A DNA stretch of 45,832 bases from an uncultured Clostridia bacterium (GCA_934149405.1 CAKPEV010000009.1:1-45832), one strand, 5' to 3'; positions 16,432-25,220 are shown, counted from the first letter of the stretch. The notes: generated from the sequence alone by a model not told the origin. Numbers and translations are program-made.

Positions 16432-17573
16432 CTATATTTTTACAACTGCCGTAACCAAAACTCCTATATTATCTTTGTATATCTTTTCAAATTGAGAAAT
16501 TGGTAGTGGATTTTGTCCCATGCCTGTTTCGAACGTGTATCCTGGTCTATTATATTTTGATATGTACCAATCTCTATATCCTGCATAACTATTTGTTTCT
16601 TTCTCATCGTCTAATGTGTATGTACTAATTCTTGCAAGTTCTTTTCCTAACTCTTCTGCACCTGCTGGCTCAAAGTCTAAATATCTCCAATATATTATTT
16701 CTCCTTGTGTATGATATGATAAAATCAATTTAAAATCATGTGCAAGTGTATAATTATACAGAGCTAACGATTCTGGCTCGGTTAAAGGTCCGGTAACCAA
16801 CAAAATCTCTTGGAGCCGGTCTTACAAAACCTTGGCTGAACTTATTTTCACGTGCAAGTTGCCATTCGGCAGGAAATTGCAAATTCAAATCTACTCCGCA
16901 CAATATTAGCTTTCCAGCCATTTGGAAAAGGGATATTAGGATATCCACTAGCTATATTTCTGGCATTCATATATGCCGATGAACGCACTGGTAATTGCCA
17001 AAGCACTAAATCTACTCCATCCGGATTTGCCATAGGTGCTATATAAATTGTTGTTTCATTAAATATTTTTTTGGCATCATAACCAAATATATTTTCTCCA
17101 CTCTCATATGCCTTTGCAAAATCCTCAATAAATTTCATAAACACAACCGAATTAATCCATTCGTTAGCATGAATTGATGCACTATAAAAAACTTCTTTGC
17201 TTCCGTTTCCTATTTTTATTACTGGCAAATTCTTTCCCATTACACTTCTGCCATAATAACTATATTCTAAAAAAGAATACTTTGTAACTAGAGCATTTAT
17301 ATTTCTCATCATAATGCTATATGGATATATTATATCTGTAGGAACTATATCAAAAAGCTTACCATTTAAATATGGCATAAGTGCATTCCAAGTCGCTGTG
17401 CCAACAATCCCATCTGGCTGTAGCCCAAATTCTTTTTGAAAGTTCTTTACTGCCTCCATCGTTTGATTTCCATATATTCCATCAACATTTCCTGCATAGT
17501 ATCCTAACTTTTTTAAGGTACTTTGTAACCATTCAACATAAGCACCACTTGAACCATATCTTAAAACTGGCAT
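16432..17573 (-). CDS. Peptidoglycan-binding M14 carboxypeptidase with two +1 frameshifts at CGG
   Basis: A secretion-independent-looking M14 zinc carboxypeptidase of the gamma-D-glutamyl-diaminopimelate type, likely acting on peptidoglycan peptides. Reading through both breaks gives 379 residues: a peptidoglycan-binding domain (VLRYGSSGAYVEWLQSTLKK, residues 3-60), zinc ligands HANE (HxxE), NPDGVD, GVDLN, the zinc His in SYHTQGE, and catalytic Glu in FETGMG. The frame breaks twice: at CGG 16896-16898 (GTG-C-GGA) and CGG 16790-16792 (TAC-C-GGA). Skipping one C at each restores the conserved sequence. The parts after the breaks keep their catalytic residues, so this does not look like a decayed pseudogene. 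ATG at 17573 is chosen over GTG at 17582. A sequencing error or recent mutation remains possible. Confidence 0.85.
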
Positions 17574-17646
17574 AAAAATCACTCTCCTCTCTTTAAGTTT
17601 ATTTTTATGCCATAAGTTTTATTCTTTATTTTTAGTACCAAAACTA

Positions 17647-18432
17647 TCAATCAGTCCCAACCACCTTTAAGATTTGCCTTCCTTCGTGATTTATTTCATA
17701 ATTATCTTGATAAATCATTTCCGAAACTGGAACTATTTCGTAGCCTAAATCTTTTATTGTGTTTATTATTTGGTTTAATCCCTCTGCTGTATGCTTTGTA
17801 TCATTATGCATCAAAATTATACTTCCACTTCTTATTTTGTCTTTTATTCTCTTGCACATTTCATCTGGTGTTTTTCCTGTATAATCCAGTGTGTCTATAT
17901 CCCATTGAATAACTTGCATTTCTAAACTTTTAGCCGCCTCTATCACAGTGTTATTATATTCACCATAAGGCCCTCTGTATAATTTTACTTCTTCACCAGT
18001 TATACTGCTTATTTTCTCATTGCACTTTTTCATATCATCGACATTTGTATCGAAAGATAATGTATTTACATGCGCATGGGAATCCGAATGATTTCCTATT
18101 TCCATTCCGCTATCATATACTAATTTTACTTCATCTGGATATTTCTTAACAAAATCTCCAACCATGAAAAACACTGCTTTTACGTCGTTTTCATTCAATG
18201 TGTTTATGATATCTGGTATGTCATCAGCTCCCCATGCACAATCAAATGTTAATGCTACAACTTTATCTTCTGTTTCTACGCTGTATATCGGAAGCAATCT
18301 GTAATTTGCTGCCGTTTCTAATATCTTCTCAACTATTGTATTTCCACAACCGCATGCTAATATTAAAACGAATATGCTTATTAGTGCAAATAAAAACATC
18401 TTTGCATTTATGACAACAAACTTATTTTTCAA
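17647..18432 (-). CDS. PdaB-like polysaccharide deacetylase, sporulation
   Basis: A NodB-fold (carbohydrate esterase 4) protein of 261 residues, likely acting on peptidoglycan of the forespore or spore. An N-terminal hydrophobic segment (MFLFALISIFVLILACGCG) gives membrane or lipid anchoring. Motif 1 is the degenerate TFDCAWG seen in PdaB-like members, motif 2 is HSDSHAH, motif 3 RGPYGEYN, followed by QWDIDTLDY and ILMHND. TTG at 18432 is the start: GGGGGTG lies 6 bases upstream, whereas ATG at 18468 lies upstream of the likely transcription start of the sigma-E promoter (18452-18478). Whether it is an active deacetylase is uncertain because motif 1 lacks the usual second Asp. Confidence 0.85.
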   Translation of the reverse strand: MKNKFVVINAKMFLFALISIFVLILACGCGNTIVEKILETAANYRLLPIYSVETEDKVVALTFDCAWGADDIPDIINTLNENDVKAVFFMVGDFVKKYPDEVKLVYDSGMEIGNHSDSHAHVNTLSFDTNVDDMKKCNEKISSITGEEVKLYRGPYGEYNNTVIEAAKSLEMQVIQWDIDTLDYTGKTPDEMCKRIKDKIRSGSIILMHNDTKHTAEGLNQIINTIKDLGYEIVPVSEMIYQDNYEINHEGRQILKVVGTD

Positions 18433-18451
18433 ATTAAACACCCCCATACAT

Positions 18452-18478
18452 ATTGTATGAAAGCACATTTACAAATAT
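18452..18478 (-). promoter_or_regulatory. Sigma-E type sporulation promoter
   Basis: ATATT (18474-18478), exactly 14 bases, then CATACAAT (18452-18459), an excellent match to the mother-cell sigma-E consensus. It lies just upstream of the PdaB-like gene and supports its sporulation role. Confidence 0.8.
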
Positions 18479-18554
18479 AATTACACAAACTATAAAATTT
18501 TATTTGCATGGAATTTTTACAAAAAATCTCTTTTATTACACCGCTTAATCATTC

Positions 18555-18586
18555 ACACTTCTCTTATTTTCTTCATATTCTATAAT
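18555..18586 (+). promoter_or_regulatory. Candidate promoter of the Cys/His-rich gene
   Basis: CATATTCTA (18574-18582) fits the sigma-K -10 pattern CATANNNTA, with AC 17 bases upstream. The overlapping TATAAT (18581-18586) has no good -35. Sporulation control is the better reading but is tentative. Confidence 0.4.
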
Positions 18587-18605
18587 TAGAAAAGGAGGAA
18601 ATGCT

Positions 18606-18995
18606 ATGTTTGAAAATGAAAAATTTGACCGTCCTGATTTTTGCGATTTTAAAACAATAATTGAAAAATTTTTAACAATATGCTTACCAGTAACAACAAC
18701 GCCTTGCGCAAAGGTTGGAAAGATTAAAACAGAATGCTGTGGCACACCAATCGTTGTTCCAAGAAAGCATGATATTTGTTGTGATGAAATGCAAAAGAAC
18801 GGTTGCTGTAAGTACACTATTATTCAAAAGATGAAAGTTGAGATTCCTATCGACTTTACTGCTGATACTAAAGTTGATGATTTATTTGTTGATTGTGAAT
18901 TTAAACATGACAAGGACCACTGTGACAAAGATCATTGTGAGAAAGCTCACTGTGACAGTTGTCAAAAAGACCCTTGCGATAAAAAGCCTTGGTAA
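18606..18995 (+). CDS. Cys/His-rich protein, possibly spore-associated, unknown
   Basis: The 129-residue product is not a family I can name. It has cysteine pairs (ECCGTP, DICCDE, NGCCKY) in residues 39-70, a beta-like segment (MKVEIPIDFTADTKVDDLFV), and a tail with repeated Cys/His/Asp/Lys (CDKDHCEKAHCDSCQKD) that could bind metal. There is no signal peptide. ATG at 18606 follows AAGGAGG. The possible sigma-K promoter and the neighbouring sporulation deacetylase hint at a spore coat or mother-cell role; this is inference only. The gene is convergent with the lipoprotein at 19205, and the two share a terminator. Confidence 0.7.
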   Translation: MFENEKFDRPDFCDFKTIIEKFLTICLPVTTTPCAKVGKIKTECCGTPIVVPRKHDICCDEMQKNGCCKYTIIQKMKVEIPIDFTADTKVDDLFVDCEFKHDKDHCDKDHCEKAHCDSCQKDPCDKKPW

Positions 18996-19127
18996 CATCA
19001 TTTTAAAAAATTATAACCATTAATCGAAACAGTGTAATTTTAATATATTTCAAACTTAAATCAAAAAAATTAATGTTTCTTTATCATGTAAAAACGGCTT
19101 TAAAAAATTCTCATTTATAAGTTGACT

Positions 19128-19173
19128 AAAAAATGGGATTTGAATCGTTGATTTGATTCAAATCCTATTTTTT
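19128..19173. terminator. Bidirectional terminator
   Basis: A near-perfect 19-bp stem, AAAAAATGGGATTTGAATC with GATTCAAATCCTATTTTTT, flanked by A and T runs on both sides, between convergent genes ending at 18995 and 19205. Confidence 0.9.
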
Positions 19174-19204
19174 AATTTTTTCGCATCCAAATTTTAATCT
19201 AAAA

Positions 19205-19777
19205 CTATTTTTGAGATATTTTTTCTAAATATTTGTATGTCTCCATTACTTCTTCTCTTGTCATATCTTGACTTACTGATTCTTTCATAGTAATTGTTAC
19301 ATACTTTCCATCTCTCTTAATTTCTTTTATATTTTCTAGACCCGTTAACTCGCTATTATTAACATCTTTTAACTCATTCATATATTGCTCATATGCTTGT
19401 TTTCCCGCTTCTTCATTATCATACATATAACAATAACTATAATTTATTACTTGGTCTCCACTAAAATCAAATATTATATAATAAGCATTTCCAAAATTAA
19501 AAACTGCTCTATCCTCTGTTGTTGATAAGCCTATTTTTCCTGAAACATCGCCTGAATCTCCGCTCTCATTATTTCCGCTAGTATTTTCTTCTATTTTAGA
19601 ACCACCTATAATATTTTCTAAGTCTTTCTCATCATCTTTTGAGCTTGTATTAACCTTATCACTAATATCATTATTTAATCCAGTGTCTGGATTCTCTTCT
19701 TGTTTATTACAACCAACCATTCCTAAAATACACAAAGCCATTATTAAAACAATTCCGATTACTCTAAGTTTTTTCAT
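19205..19777 (-). CDS. Lipoprotein of unknown function
   Basis: The 190-residue product has a lipoprotein signal (VLIMALCILGMVGC, lipobox Cys near residue 23). A low-complexity acidic linker follows with SG motifs (NNESGDSGDVSGKIG near residues 70-85), then a C-terminal domain of about 110 residues with a predicted mixed beta/helix pattern ending ETYKYLEKISQK. I do not recognise the domain. The linker shares its SGD/SGE style with other exported proteins in this window. It lies 73 bases after the DUF3006 gene and may be co-transcribed. Confidence 0.75.
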   Translation of the reverse strand: MKKLRVIGIVLIMALCILGMVGCNKQEENPDTGLNNDISDKVNTSSKDDEKDLENIIGGSKIEENTSGNNESGDSGDVSGKIGLSTTEDRAVFNFGNAYYIIFDFSGDQVINYSYCYMYDNEEAGKQAYEQYMNELKDVNNSELTGLENIKEIKRDGKYVTITMKESVSQDMTREEVMETYKYLEKISQK

Positions 19778-19850
19778 ATTTTTTCCTCCTATACTCTTTA
19801 TACACTATAATTATAATACTATATTTCGTTTATAATTCCAACATTTATTT

Positions 19851-20048
19851 TTAATCTTCGAAAAGTTGATCTGCTAAATTTTGTATATATGCTTTTCTTT
19901 CATTCGTTTCTTTTTCTAATATTCTTATTTCTATAATATCTCCCTCTTCAGCATTCATTGCAAGCACTCTAGGCATATTCACAAATTCTCCATTTTCAAG
20001 TTCAACAATAGCATAATCTCCTTCATATCTATCTAATATAACTCTCAT
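19851..20048 (-). CDS. DUF3006-family small protein
   Basis: The 65-residue product matches DUF3006: it begins MRVILDRYEGDYAIVELENG and contains EGDIIEIRI, a small beta-barrel-like fold of unknown role. ATG at 20048 follows AGAGGTGAATGAGG. In other Clostridia and Bacilli DUF3006 genes often lie next to exported proteins, as here with the downstream lipoprotein. No catalytic residues are evident. Confidence 0.85.
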   Translation of the reverse strand: MRVILDRYEGDYAIVELENGEFVNMPRVLAMNAEEGDIIEIRILEKETNERKAYIQNLADQLFED

Positions 20049-20149
20049 GCCTCATTCACCTCTTTATGTATCAACAGTTCTAAAGTAATTTATACAATCA
20101 ATTTAAATTATATAAACCTCTTTTTAATGCACACATTATATCATAAAAC

Positions 20150-20180
20150 AATAAAAAGGTGGAAGTATTTTTCCACCTTT
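20150..20180 (-). terminator. Terminator after the beta-propeller gene
   Basis: Perfect 10-bp stem AAAGGTGGAA/TTCCACCTTT (20155-20164, 20171-20180), followed on the minus strand by TTATTG. Confidence 0.85.
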
Positions 20181-20185
20181 ACATA

Positions 20186-22252
20186 TTAAAATTCTATTTT
20201 TGATACTTCTTTCATTGTATCCATATCTAGTACTTTTATCATATTACTTGATATTGTATAAAGCTTATCTCCTATATATATTATTCTTTCAATATTGCTA
20301 TAAGGATTTTCAGTATTTTCATTTGAAACTTTTCCAAGCAATGTTATACCATTTTCTGTATCTATATTAAATATAACTGCTCCAGAAAACTCTAACTTAC
20401 CATGCCTTGGAACTCCATTTTCATATGTTCCCGCATTCTCATCATATAATCTAACTGGAAAAGCGAATAAGCCTTCATCTTGTTTAAATAGAAGTGATTT
20501 ATGATTGTACAATAATTCAGAATAACTTCCTCTGCCCCCTATCTTTACAGAGTCTAATTCTTTTGGATTGTTATAATCACTAACATCAAATATTGCAAGC
20601 TTTAATCCTGTTGAATATGCTGTTACTCTTTCTGTTCCATCATAGTTTTTAACAATCTTCTCTATTGAATCTTCTCCAAATCCAATTAAATAGTTTTCGC
20701 CAAATGGATGCAAGTAACTGCTATATCCTGGTATTTTTAATTCTCCTAAAACTTCTGGATTAGTTGGCTTACTTAAATCTATTACAAAAAGTGGATCAAC
20801 AGTTTTATATGTTACAACATAGCATTTGTCTCCCATGAAACGTGTGCTATATATTCTCTCACCTTTTGCCAAGCCTTCTAACTTTCCAATAACTTTCAAG
20901 TCTTTGTTTAAGACATATAAATTGTTTTCAGATGTATCACTGTTCCATGAACTTCCTTTTGTAGTTGTTATTCTAAAGTTTCCATCATATTCATCCATTG
21001 AAAATTGATTTAATAACGCTCCTTTTACTTCGCCTTCTGCAACGTATTTTATTTTTCCATTATATATAGCAAATTTTCTTATTTTAGTTTTTCCTTTGTC
21101 GTTGTCGTATCTTAGCCAGCCTGGATAACTTGACTTTGTTACATATAGATTTTCTTTTGAACAATATATTTCTTCACCTGTACCTATAAAAGTTTCTACA
21201 TTCGCTTTTTCAGATATATTATCCAAACTAAATAATGTAATCATCATATATGAACATTCGTCATCATCATCAAAGTCTGGAAAACATTTTATTGACGCAA
21301 TATCAACTTCTTTTGCTTTTCCATTCTCGACACAAGTATCTTTGAAAAGTGGTACTACTTCTTCTGGATTAATATCGTTATAAAAATATACATACTTATT
21401 GCTTATTACATATATATCATCATCAACTTTTCTTGATGAACAATAGCTTCCTTCTGTCTCTATCTCTCTAACCAAATCATAACTATTTATATCATAAATC
21501 ATAACCTTTGTTGATGTTGTATCATAGAAACCCCTGTAAAAGCCATACGTAGTAACCATATCATTTTCTAATGTTATCGGTCTACTCATACTACTAGTTG
21601 CTATTACTATTATATAATCGTCACTCAAATATAACTCTCTTGGTCTTTGATATATGTCATTGTCATTTTTTAGCTTAAAATCAATTTCTTTCTCTAGCTC
21701 TAATTTTTCGCCTTTATTATTAACTATCTTTAAAGTATTATTTGATAAGTAATAAATGTAATCTCCATTAGTCTTCACTATATCTGCTTCATCAACGCCT
21801 TGAACTTGTGTGTTGGTTTCTGAATATTCATCTGAAGATTTTTGAGCTCCACTATCACCAGCTGTATTTTCTGTCGCTGATAATTCTTGCGTTGCAAAAT
21901 CAATTGAAACAGAATCAGCATATTTCAAATCGCCAAAAGAATTAAATATAGCCTTTCTATTCATACGCTCTCTGCTATCCTCTAGTTTTTTTACTAATTC
22001 ATCTTTTGTTTTAAAAGTTGTAAGTTTTAATTCTTTTTGATTTTCGAACTCAATTTCCTTTTGATTTACTTTTAGCACACTTAAATCTACATCCTCAACA
22101 TGATGTATGCTAGTTGCGTCAACTCCAACAAGTACTGCTATTGCAACAGCACATATACATGTAATAAGTGCATATCCTTCTCTTCTTTTTTTCATCTTAT
22201 ACTCACTCGCTTTCTTAAGTATACTTTTAACTCTCTCTTCATTACTCTTCAT
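20186..22252 (-). CDS. Membrane-anchored beta-propeller protein
   Basis: The 688-residue product has a short positive cytoplasmic N-terminus, one membrane helix (about residues 26-44), a spacer, and a large extracellular domain of the Beta_propel (PF09826, COG4880) type, with repeated segments such as VQGVDEADIVKTNGDYIYYL and repeated DKCYVVTY and GEDSIEKIV-like blades. It overlaps the upstream sigma-factor gene by 11 bases, so the two are made together. The pairing suggests it is the partner of that sigma factor, perhaps an anti-sigma or sensor, but its cytoplasmic part (about 25 residues) is small for an anti-sigma domain. The function is inferred from context. Confidence 0.85.
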   Translation of the reverse strand: MKSNEERVKSILKKASEYKMKKRREGYALITCICAVAIAVLVGVDATSIHHVEDVDLSVLKVNQKEIEFENQKELKLTTFKTKDELVKKLEDSRERMNRKAIFNSFGDLKYADSVSIDFATQELSATENTAGDSGAQKSSDEYSETNTQVQGVDEADIVKTNGDYIYYLSNNTLKIVNNKGEKLELEKEIDFKLKNDNDIYQRPRELYLSDDYIIVIATSSMSRPITLENDMVTTYGFYRGFYDTTSTKVMIYDINSYDLVREIETEGSYCSSRKVDDDIYVISNKYVYFYNDINPEEVVPLFKDTCVENGKAKEVDIASIKCFPDFDDDDECSYMMITLFSLDNISEKANVETFIGTGEEIYCSKENLYVTKSSYPGWLRYDNDKGKTKIRKFAIYNGKIKYVAEGEVKGALLNQFSMDEYDGNFRITTTKGSSWNSDTSENNLYVLNKDLKVIGKLEGLAKGERIYSTRFMGDKCYVVTYKTVDPLFVIDLSKPTNPEVLGELKIPGYSSYLHPFGENYLIGFGEDSIEKIVKNYDGTERVTAYSTGLKLAIFDVSDYNNPKELDSVKIGGRGSYSELLYNHKSLLFKQDEGLFAFPVRLYDENAGTYENGVPRHGKLEFSGAVIFNIDTENGITLLGKVSNENTENPYSNIERIIYIGDKLYTISSNMIKVLDMDTMKEVSKIEF

Positions 22253-22784
22253 AAGAAAATCCCTCCTTTCTTAAATTTTCTTTAAGAGCAAGCCTTGCCC
22301 TATATGCAAGGTTTTTTATCTGTTTATTATTTTTATGCATAACCTTCGATATTTCATCATAAGACATATCTTCAAAGTATATTAAAAACAACACTGTTTC
22401 ATAATCTTTGGGTAAAGTCTTTATTATTCTGCGTATATTTCTGTGTTCTTCATCTTTTATTACACTCTCTTCAAATCTTTCTTCATCCTCAAGTATTTCA
22501 TCTTCTAAAAAGCTACATTTTTTATTCTTTTTTAGAACATTGAAAGCTTTATTTCTTCCAATTTGAAACAAATAAGTTTTAAATGAAGATTCTTCTTTAA
22601 AATTATGCTTTTTTACAACCAATTCCATAAAAACATCTTCCATTAATTCTTCAGCCAAAGAAAGATTATTTACAAAACCATTTATAAAAAACATAAGACT
22701 ATCGCCATACATTTTAACTATATCTTCAAGACCACTTTCATCTCCATTTAGGAAACGACGGTAGCTACTTGCGCCGTTATCCAT
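22242..22784 (-). CDS. ECF-type RNA polymerase sigma factor
   Basis: The 180-residue product has the two-domain layout of an extracytoplasmic-function sigma factor: sigma region 2 (YGDSLMFFINGFVNNLSLAE, then MEDVFMELVVKKHNF near residues 25-60) and region 4 with helix-turn-helix (LPKDYETVLFLIYFEDMSYD, then EISKVMHKNNKQIKNLAYRA near 115-165). ATG at 22784 follows AAAAGGAGGG. It is translationally coupled to the beta-propeller gene. ECF factors commonly activate their own operon; no convincing ECF promoter was found in the 238 bases upstream. Confidence 0.92.
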   Translation of the reverse strand: MDNGASSYRRFLNGDESGLEDIVKMYGDSLMFFINGFVNNLSLAEELMEDVFMELVVKKHNFKEESSFKTYLFQIGRNKAFNVLKKNKKCSFLEDEILEDEERFEESVIKDEEHRNIRRIIKTLPKDYETVLFLIYFEDMSYDEISKVMHKNNKQIKNLAYRARLALKENLRKEGFSYEE

Positions 22785-22959
22785 AAATTTTCCCTCCTTT
22801 TAATGCCTTACACCAATTAGACAATTCAAACCTCAAAAAGTCTCATAAAGCTCAAGTTTTCTTATATTCTATATTAAATAGCGATTTTTTTCAATCAAAT
22901 TCTAGCTTCAAATCATGTTCTTGCTAATATATGTAATTTTGTAATAAATCTTTTAAATA

Positions 22960-23006
22960 CGAAAATGGCATATAATACTCTTCAAGAAAAGCATTATATG
23001 CCATTA
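22960..23006 (-). terminator. Terminator after the metal permease gene
   Basis: Stem AAATGGCATATAATA with CATTATATGCCATT (22963-22977, 22992-23005) around an imperfect inner loop. Moderate T-richness follows. Confidence 0.7.
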
Positions 23007-23022
23007 TTGATTACTTAAATTT

Positions 23023-23844
23023 TTAGTCATGTACTATTTTATCAAGTATACTAAATATTATAAACATAACAACATTCACCAAAACAATTGTCGCACCAGT
23101 ACTAATGTTATACGCATAAGATATGTATAAGCCAATTAAAAATGATACCACACTATCAATTGACGAACTTATTACAACCTTTTTGAAAGACCTAAACAAT
23201 CTCATTGATGTAAGTGCCGGAAAAATTATGATGCTACTTATAAGCATAGTTCCCATCATTCTCATTCCAACCACGATGACAACGGCCGTTAGAATAGCAA
23301 TCAAATTTGTATACCATTTCACATTCAAACCAACTGCTTTAGAAAATTCTTCGTCAAATGTAATTGCAAACAATTTTCTATAATAGATGACGAATAAAAT
23401 CACAACAATAATGCTAACAGCCACACTTAAATAAACATCTGAAGCACTCATAGCAAGAATACTACCAAACATAAAATTACATACATCTGTATTCATGCCA
23501 GTAGTTAGAGATGTGACTGCTACACCTAATGCTAAAGCTGTACTTGATATAAGAGCTATTGCACTGTCCGCCTTAATCTTACTATCATCACCTATTTTTA
23601 ATAGCACAACAGCTGCAATTATAACCCCTGGTATTGCAACATATAAAGGTGTAGTAATGCCAAGAGCAGTAGCTATTGTCAATATACCAAAGCCAACATG
23701 TGAAAGTCCATCACCTATCATTGCATACCTTTTCAAAACTAAACTTACTCCTAAAAGAGCCGCACATAAGCTTACTAAAATTCCAACTAATGCCGCTCTC
23801 TGTATAAAACCAAAACTTAACATTTCTGTAATAGTTGTAATCAT
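23023..23844 (-). CDS. Zinc/manganese ABC transporter permease (ZnuB/AdcB family)
   Basis: A 273-residue ABC-3 family permease with about eight hydrophobic segments. It forms the membrane channel of a Zn2+ or Mn2+ importer. The N-terminal GVSLVLKRYAMIGDGLSHVG motif is the classical family signature, and VVVGMRMMGTMLISSIIIFP is the second. ATG at 23844 abuts the stop of the ATPase gene, so the two are coupled. No substrate-binding protein gene (ZnuA/AdcA) accompanies the pair. Which metal is carried cannot be read from the sequence. Confidence 0.92.
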   Translation of the reverse strand: MITTITEMLSFGFIQRAALVGILVSLCAALLGVSLVLKRYAMIGDGLSHVGFGILTIATALGITTPLYVAIPGVIIAAVVLLKIGDDSKIKADSAIALISSTALALGVAVTSLTTGMNTDVCNFMFGSILAMSASDVYLSVAVSIIVVILFVIYYRKLFAITFDEEFSKAVGLNVKWYTNLIAILTAVVIVVGMRMMGTMLISSIIIFPALTSMRLFRSFKKVVISSSIDSVVSFLIGLYISYAYNISTGATIVLVNVVMFIIFSILDKIVHD

Positions 23845-24517
23845 CTAAGCAACACCTCCACCCTTGTAGCTTTTCGCATCGCCTAAATATGTAACTTTTC
23901 CATCTTTAATCTCCATAACTCGACTACAATATTTTATAGCTCTTGATATATCATGTGAAACCATTATAACTGTCAAACCTCTTTTTTTATTTAATCTTTC
24001 TAAGATTTCATATATTTGAGTGGAAATAGCAGGATCAAGGCCATTCGTTGGCTCATCTAAAATGATAACTTTTTCTGTTGCACATATCGCTCTAGCTATT
24101 AAAACCCTTTGTTGTTGACCACCAGATAAATCTCTAAAGCACTTATTTTTTATATCAAACAAATCCAATTCCTTCATAACCTTGTTTGCTGTTGCTATAT
24201 CTCTTTTGCTATACCAAATTTTATTTATATTATTAACAATTGTACCACTTAGAACAACCTCTTCAATTGATGCTGGAAAATTGCTCTGTATTTCAGTCTT
24301 TTGTGGCAAATATCCGGATTCTGTCGTTAACAATTATTTCTCCAGATTGTGGCTTGTACAACCCCAAAATGCACTTCATAAGTGTACTTTTACCAGAACC
24401 ATTTTCACCAAATACACAAACAAAATCTCCCTCTTCTATTTTAAAACTAACTCCATTCAAAGCATCTTTTTTTGCAGGATAACTAAAATGTACATTTTTT
24501 GCCTCAACCAAACTCAT
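23845..24517 (-). CDS. Metal ABC transporter ATPase (ZnuC-like) with a +1 frameshift at CGG
   Basis: The ATPase partner of the permease. The frame from ATG 24517 breaks at CGG 24314-24316 (AGA-ATC-C-GGA). Skipping one C yields a complete 223-residue ATPase: Walker A GENGSGKST near residues 37-45, Q-loop in IGYLPQKTE just after the shift, signature LSGGQQQR, Walker B VIILDEPTNGLDP and H-loop VSHD. All functional motifs after the break are intact and the stop abuts the permease start, which argues for a working gene. Without the shift the product would end after 74 residues. A sequencing or mutational insertion of one C is the alternative. Confidence 0.88.
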
Positions 24518-24550
24518 TCCATTTCATCTCCCTTTTAAGAACTACTATAC

Positions 24551-24579
24551 ATAATACAATAAAATCTGACTAAAATCAA
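24551..24579 (-). promoter_or_regulatory. Promoter of the metal ABC operon
   Basis: TTGATT (24574-24579), 17-base spacer, TATTAT (24551-24556), overlapping the stop of the upstream gene. No clear Zur or MntR operator is visible. Confidence 0.65.
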
Positions 24580-25082
24580 CATTTATTTACATCATTCATA
24601 TTGCTTATTTTATGCTTTATAACTACTTTTAATAAATCAAACACCCTTATCTTTAGCACAATATTAACATTTGTATCAAACATCAATTTGTCATACTCTG
24701 GCAAAATCACGTACTTATAATAGCCTATCTTTTTAAAAGGTAACTTTTTTAAACATTCTAAAAAAGTAGATAGTATAGGAATCGAGAAGACCGTCGGAAA
24801 TAAAAAAAGTAGGCCAACTTTTAAACTTGCATCAAAAGATGTTAATTCAACATTTTTCATAATTTGTTTTATTTCATTTGCACTGATTTTCTTCTTCCTA
24901 CTCTTTGATTTATTACATTTTTTTCTTCTACCAATAACTCTACCATTTCTCTTTATTTCCACTGCTCCTATTTTTAACTTCACAAATGTATTCATTCCAT
25001 AATTCTCTATATTCACTTTAATTTTAATCTTAAGAATTAAAATACTAATAACAATAAAAATAATTATACATAAAATCTTCAT
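24576..25082 (-). CDS. DUF2953-family membrane protein
   Basis: The 168-residue product starts with one hydrophobic helix (MKILCIIIFIVISILILKIK), then a beta-rich part (NTFVKLKIGAVEIKRNGRVI), a Lys/Arg-rich segment, and a second hydrophobic stretch near residue 85. This matches DUF2953, often found near sporulation and germination genes such as ytfJ in Firmicutes. The frame stays open to 25199, but that stretch is inside the upstream terminator, so ATG at 25082 is taken; only a weak GGAAAA precedes it. Start uncertain by up to 39 codons. Confidence 0.7.
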   Translation of the reverse strand: MKILCIIIFIVISILILKIKIKVNIENYGMNTFVKLKIGAVEIKRNGRVIGRRKKCNKSKSRKKKISANEIKQIMKNVELTSFDASLKVGLLFLFPTVFSIPILSTFLECLKKLPFKKIGYYKYVILPEYDKLMFDTNVNIVLKIRVFDLLKVVIKHKISNMNDVNKC

Positions 25083-25169
25083 AAGAATATTTTTCCAAAT
25101 AATCAATTTATTATTCTTTGTTGTTAAATTCAAAATCTCTCTTCTATACAACTCTGAATTTTCTACACA

Positions 25170-25213
25170 ATATAAAAACCTCAAACAATGCTTTGACACA
25201 CTATTTGAGGTTT
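25170..25213 (-). terminator. Terminator after the DUF4825-like gene
   Basis: Perfect stem AAACCTCAAA/TTTGAGGTTT (25176-25185, 25204-25213), followed on the minus strand by TTATATTG. Confidence 0.85.
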
Positions 25214-25220
25214 CTTATAT

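Noticed and set aside
16790..16900. M14 gene as a simple pseudogene.
   Set aside because: All active-site residues after both breaks are intact, both breaks are +1 at CGG, and no other damage is seen; kept as a CDS with the frameshift noted.
18545..18817. Minus-strand open frame opposite the Cys/His-rich gene.
   Set aside because: No ribosome site, implausible composition, lies opposite a gene with a good ribosome site; a shadow frame.
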